Shown in pieces: positions 58,891-64,000 of a stretch of 64,000 bases of DNA. The notes under the pieces are model-generated. The model made no database searches. It had not been told where the DNA came from and saw only the letters and a list, made by a program, of their open reading frames with translations. Numbering within the stretch: position 1 is the stretch's first letter; each line of letters starts with the position of its first letter. This DNA is from Cryptomeria japonica (taxonomy: Eukaryota; Streptophyta; Pinopsida; Cupressales; Cupressaceae): NCBI RefSeq assembly GCF_030272615.1, contig NC_081413.1:158656349-158720348 (forward strand), given 5' to 3'. The position numbers and the translations under genes were made by a program.

Positions 58891-61800
58891 TGTAATGCCC
58901 CGCCAGGAACCCTAAAGGAAAAACATCACAATCTATGCAACTAAGGGTGAAGTAATTTTTCTTTTCTTTTCTTAAAGGAACAAGTGATTGTATTAAACCA
59001 TTGCACATCTAATAACACAGTGGAAGTCTAACTCCTGATTTTCCTAAGGGTCAGCAATGAAGATTATTTCATAATTATATTAACACCATGAAAAAACCTA
59101 CTATTCAACTTTATAGGAAAATTAAATGTTTAAGATAAAATTTCCACAATGAAAGAATTCAAAGTACTCCAAAGCAATCATTTAATATATACAAAAGAAT
59201 TAAGTAATTGAAATAGTATGCATTCCAATGTTTCTCTCTTTTATAATATTCAAAAATATATGTTTTCAAAAATTACATCATGAATTAAAATGTTACAAAA
59301 TGAAGGTTACATAAAGTTTCGATTCAAGATCTCAAGTTTTCAACTGAACAATGGTCACGAACAAGAGCTGGTACATGAACCATGAACCAAGAACATTAGA
59401 GAAGCCCTTCCTCACCTGAAGATACATTCCAGTACATCCGATGGGAAGTGACACTACCACCCGACCATGTGATTCTGAAAAGGAACCACCCCATCATGCT
59501 AGAGATAATAGATAACCCTCAAGCAAGCAAAATAAGACAAGTAGGAAAGGACTACAAGACTCCACACACATCCATGTAACTCAACTCACAAAACACTAGT
59601 GACTCTAAGGAGAAAGTGTCATTGCATGTCTTACGATGGATACCATGGTACAACCTCCATAGGTCCCGGCCCCCATCCTGGGTTATCCTGGTAACCTCTC
59701 CTGAACCTCCAGTTCCAACTAAGTCTCATGCAAACCCTACCAATCCTTTCATGAAGACAAGGTGGTAAGTTTGCCATTCCAGGCCTTCTCGCTACATTAT
59801 GAGCCCCGTACTAGCACTCACCTATGTGCAAGGCATATTATTTTATTTAACATTTATTCTACCCTCCCCTAATCATTTATTAGGTTATCACTTTCTTAAC
59901 CAACTTCGGATGGGTTATCCTATCATCCACTTTGGGGACGACCCCCGCTCGAAAGCCACTCTCTCTCATAGGACACTACAGGATAGTTCTCTCTACAGAA
60001 CTCTATGGTGACGCAAACAGCCATACCTAATCCTAACATACCACGGGTGAAAGATACATAATCACGAACCTAAGGTTGACCATTTGGACCAAACTCAGAA
60101 TGGCTCACTTCCTTAAGGTTATACATCTATACCTAACCAAGAACACAGTAACATAAGACATAATGACCACATAACTCAATGTACGATAAAACTTAGACTT
60201 CACTGCAACCACCATTTAAACAAGGCAATCTTACGTAATAACATCCAAACACATAAATAACTTGCAGTAAGAACAAACATTGTCATTATAATTTAACCTG
60301 AGACTCTTTAGGATAGTTTAGACGGCATAAACTCATAATTTAATACCTTACCACATGATTAAGAGATCAATTACTCTTGTTAACTATTATAGGAAAGCAA
60401 CATTATATTATGGCAACCTCAATAATTTCCAAATTCCACTTATACCATAATTTAGGATCAAAATAGATATATTTATTTATTCATAGAAGTCTTACAAGAA
60501 GACACAGTACATTTCTCAACTTATAATAGATAGAATGATGTCTTTATTTCTTGACACTAGAAGGGAAACAACACCTTACATCACTCTTCCAGAGAAGATG
60601 GAGAAGTGCACTTGTCAGACTCTATAGGATCTAAAGGAGTATAACCTTCAGATTCGCTTTCACTCAGGGGAAAATACCCCACGGACTCATTATCGCTTAA
60701 GGGGTATACCCCTCCAACAAGTCAGAACTTATAACTATCAGCCTTACTGCCAAGCACTCTAGTTCAGGCTCTTTTCCTTTTTCAATAGTAATTTCTTTTG
60801 TTGGACATTGAATAGGCTCTTTTCCTATTACTTTGCTCTCTTCAGGAGCTAGGTTCACTTCAGTAGGGATGTCATCGAAGACAGGCTTGACAGGTGTCAG
60901 AGAATCTTTCTTGACTTTCAGACAATGGGCATATCTAGCTACGGATTTCTGAGTTGTCTGTTTGACACGTGCCATCTTTGTAATGTTTCAACAATAAGCC
61001 ATTACTTCCTAGACTCTCCTAGAGCAACGTCTAATAAACCTTAATAACTAGGTTTTGAACGCAAGCATAAAATTTCTTTTATATAACAACAAGTGTGCAA
61101 TATGTTCTTAAACAAAATTCCACTGCCATAGCTATAATGTAATTACACTTAATATTCTATGATTTTTCATTAAATAACCCAAACAATAAATGATACTTCA
61201 CCAAAACTATAACATAAGTAAGATCATAATCATTACTTATAACTAAGACTTTGTAAATAATAATGATCCAAAACCTAAAGAAATTCCTAACCTTTTGCAA
61301 AGTTAACCTGGATGCAAGACCTCAATGCCCTTTTGCCAAATGATAGCACGCCTTGCTTACAAACCTTATCTTCAATATACTCTAAAACTCTATCACAAAA
61401 ACCAACTCTCTTTGATACTTCCTAAAGTATTCTCTCTATCTCTCTATTCTACTCTATTTTTCTCCTCTATTCTAATTCTTTCCTCTTGAGTCCACCATCC
61501 TTCCTTCGATGCAAAATGAATTCTCCTCTTCCTCCTTACTCCCACTTCTATTTATACTAAAATTACCCATGACTTCTCCTAATTTTGAGGCTCCATTATG
61601 GTGTTTGATGAGGAGTCTTTAATGGATTACTTTGAGTTTCATCTTCACTTAAACTCAACTCTTTGATTATTCTAGTCGTTTATCAATCCTTAACCTTACA
61701 CATCTACATGTCACTACAGTTCATAGAGCATGGATTGACTATGCAACTCTCCCTATCGATGATTTTCCTATAACCATGGCAAACTACTCTATTATCTGAT

Positions 61801-63446
61801 CCATAACTAGTAGTGCAAGTATCGATCACGTGGGTTATGTTTTGGAAGGAGTAGTTGCTATCAGTTTAATCCTCACGAAGATTTCAGTCTACCTCCATGA
61901 TTAATGGAGAAATCTGCAACTTCCCTTTAGACATGGCACCATGTGCCAATCTACTCCTCTCAACTATTGTCTCCCATGAGTTTTTTATCGATATCGTATC
62001 CTTAATGATGAGTTTCTACTTCCTAGTGGTAGCATGTTACAGTCGACGTCTAGTTTAAGAGCGAGCGAGAGGGGGGTGTCGGTGTTTGCTGCAATGTGGA
62101 GTAGTTTTATTAATATGAAAGGAGGTGTGAATAATGCAAGGGAGGAGGCATGCAAAATATGAGGGAGGAGGTTGGTCGGTGGTAATACCGACCCCTCCCT
62201 TTATTAAAGGGGGTGGTTGATATTACTATCGGCCACCCTATCCATAAGTTAAATTTACTTAACTTTATTAAACCCGCCACCTTCCATTATTTAGTTTTTA
62301 ATTTATTTTAATTTTATTATTATATGTTTAATATTTAATTAATGGCTTTCATTAAAATATTCATACATTAATCCCTCCTTAGCAAATTATAAATATATAT
62401 TTTGGTTTTCCCCATATTTATAATTAACAACTTTTCATATATATATATTCAAACAATTGAATTATATATATATTACACGTTCGAGAAGTATATTAAATAT
62501 GATATATATATAATTCTAATTTATATTCATGCATATTCAAAAAAACATAATAGTTTAAATCGATGATATTATCCAATGATAATTCAATCACTTAAACATT
62601 ATATCAAATAACTACATATAAACGGCAGTCGCCCCCCCGTGTATATAATATATATACATATATTCAAACGATCAAGTCGCAATTATCGAACTGACATGCA
62701 TAAGAAACTCATATATTTGTAAACAACGTTAAGACACTAGATCACTTAACCCTTTTGTTTTCTTCCAAATGTAAAACTACTTTTTACTCTTATAGATGAA
62801 ATAAACGTAACAATTACCAATAACATGCAATAATTAAAAACACAAAACACACAAACTGAGCAAGCATCAAGAGACTTCTCATAAAGGTCAAACAACAAAA
62901 TATGAAGACCGAACAAATTGACAGAATGACTAACTGACGACACTCACCCGAGTGTAACTGACTAAAAATAGGGTCAAGTAATATCTCCTCCACTTCCATC
63001 AGAAAATATAAGGCATGCTCAGACCTGTGTAGCCAGGTGGAGACGTTACCCCGTACCTACCCGATACTTGTACCTGCAATATCCTGGATCACCGAACCAC
63101 ACATGCATATATACCATATATAAAACACAACATACACACCGATGAAGGAGAATCATGACGTTCCCTGTCTCACTGAAATGAGTGAAGGAAAATCATCCCC
63201 TTACATCCAATACACTCGCAGATACACAACATACATTGCATAAATAAAGTAAAGTGTTAGTACACTACAATAAACCATACTATGCCATAAATCACAAGTA
63301 CAGAAATAGTGTAAATAAATCATGCATCTCATATTCAGATTAAGCATGGAATAATGTCATATAAATCTGAATAACAATTCATGGTAATGTATCCACTGAG
63401 AAAGACGAATAGTAAAATATGAGTTCAAATGAGTAGGGGTACTACA
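58891..63446 (-). repeat. 5' LTR of Gypsy-3 (4,556 bp)
   Basis: Plus-strand ends TGTAATGCCCCG and GGGGTACTACA, followed by AATAG. Very long for a plant chromovirus LTR. Differences from 52040-56605 are mostly transitions. Sections: AT-rich 62280-62700, pyrimidine-rich CTCTATCTCTCTATTC near 61430-61460, and a 92-codon sense ORF at 60697-60975. Confidence 0.95.
60697..60975 (-). CDS. ORF inside the Gypsy-3 LTR, N-terminus resembling the histone H3 tail
   Basis: A 92-codon frame on the sense strand of the element, about 2.5 kb into the LTR. It starts MARVKQTTQKSVARYA; eight of the first 15 residues after Met match the conserved histone H3 tail in register, including the positions of R2, K4, K9 and S10. 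The remainder is acidic (PTEVNLAPEESKVIGKEP...) and does not resemble H3. The copy in the other LTR (54137 leftward) keeps the K4, K9 and S10 positions but lacks R2 and has stops. Whether it is expressed is unknown; it may be a chance ORF. Confidence 0.35.
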   Translation of the reverse strand: MARVKQTTQKSVARYAHCLKVKKDSLTPVKPVFDDIPTEVNLAPEESKVIGKEPIQCPTKEITIEKGKEPELECLAVRLIVISSDLLEGYTP

Positions 63447-63451
63447 AATAG

Positions 63452-64000
63452 CCAAAAAGGAACCAAAAAGAACAGAAAGCTCCCCCTATGGTAGGAACCT
63501 CAACCTTTCCTTCCCTTCTTAAGAGGGTCCTTGGAACCTGAGAACTATGGATTTGCTGAAGAGGGGTCGGCAGGAGAGGGGGAATTGGCATATCGTCTGA
63601 GATAACTTTGATGTTCTCATCTTCAAGGTAATTGATCAACCATTTGTCACGCTGAGGCTTTTTAACTTGCAGGAGTCATGAGAGGAAGGAAAAATGTATG
63701 CTTCTGATAGGGTTATAAGCTTCAAAGGCATGAAGATCCTCTATAACCAGAATGGGGAATCAAGGCACCGGTTTATTCATCTTGATATGGATATCGTAGT
63801 CTCAGGACTTTGGAGCAAAAAGTTCTTCATCAATGTTGACCACCACCCTCTCTAGTTCGCCCAGCATTTCCTTTTTGAAGATCTTTTTGCACATCTTTGC
63901 CACTACATTTCTATCTTTCTCAAGATGCATAGTTATTGCTAAGAACATTGTTGCGATTTTTGAATTAGCTCTATTCCTATCCTCATTTAAGATATAATCC
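63452..64000 (-). pseudogene. LINE-3 ORF3 homologue, broken (right part of LINE-3)
   Basis: Minus strand, running off the window edge. It follows LINE-1 ORF3 nearly residue by residue: IATMFLAITMHLEKDRNVVA, KEMLGELERVVVNIDEEL, DYDIHIKMNKPVP, HAFEAYNPIRS, LLQVKKPQRDKWLINYLEDE. At least three in-frame stops interrupt it (after APKS, after KPVP, and before LLQVKK). It lies just upstream of the LINE-3 3' tail once Gypsy-3 is removed, the same place as in LINE-1. Confidence 0.8.

Larger units (their letters stand above)
52040..63446 (-). mobile_element. Gypsy-3: chromovirus with 4.56-kb LTRs and deleted interior, TSD AATAG
   Basis: LTRs at 52040-56605 and 58891-63446 have TGTA...TACA ends and are flanked by AATAG on both sides (52035-52039, 63447-63451). 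Minus-strand PBS at 58871-58888 and PPT at 56606-56622 set the orientation. The 2,285-bp interior has a 55-codon gag stub, RNase H, integrase and a chromodomain-like end; the rest of gag, protease and RT are deleted. LTRs are roughly 95% identical by eye, so it is the youngest large element here. It is non-autonomous as it stands. It is inserted in the tail of LINE-3. Confidence 0.95.

Overview
The window is repeat-dominated nuclear DNA of a seed plant with a large genome; a gymnosperm is my best guess, from the density of old nested retrotransposons, but the sequence does not prove it. I see no host gene, rRNA, tRNA gene, CRISPR array or organellar segment. Nearly everything is plant transposable elements, most decayed by in-frame stops of the C-to-T / G-to-A kind and by small frameshifts.

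Layout, left to right. 1-3547: 3' half of a copia element (Copia-1) with gag and protease, whose reading frame then runs into an unrecognised acidic tail instead of integrase/RT. 3548-5600: AT-rich, unassigned. 5610-9752: 5'-truncated, decayed Copia-2. 9753-18660: Gypsy-1, a complete minus-strand LTR element with TSD ATTAT, PBS, PPT and one G-patch ORF but no pol. 18856-27809: LINE-1, a full-length plant L1 with a 17-bp TSD, ORF1, ORF2 (EN-RT-zinc finger-RNase H) and an intact third ORF. 28252-28479: a tRNA-derived SINE with a 16-bp TSD. 29420-34457: LINE-2 (minus), 3' half, also with an ORF downstream of RNase H.

34458-51198: Gypsy-2 (minus), a Tat-like Ty3 element inside ORF2 of LINE-2. Its pol has protease, RT, RNase H, a second RNase H, integrase and, antisense between integrase and the 3' LTR, a plant-mobile-domain fragment. 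It is interrupted by an inverted-repeat DNA element (38816-39739), a solo LTR (41017-47385, TSD TAACT) that itself holds a 4.9-kb insert with a ~1,130-codon unknown reading frame, and a 372-bp TRIM (49447-49818, TSD TGGAG). 51199-52039 and 63452-64000 are the two parts of LINE-3 (minus), split by Gypsy-3 (52040-63446, TSD AATAG), a chromovirus with 4.56-kb LTRs and an internally deleted 2.3-kb interior.

The strongest candidates for something undescribed are the LINE-associated ORF3 family (two intact reading frames plus a third, decayed copy, one of them behind a cluster of TGACGT motifs), the ~1,130-codon unknown ORF at 41996-45398, the Copia-1 acidic tail that replaces pol, the G-patch-only ORF of Gypsy-1, and an ORF inside the giant LTR of Gypsy-3 whose first residues resemble the histone H3 tail. 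All family assignments come from reading motifs by eye; no database search was possible.
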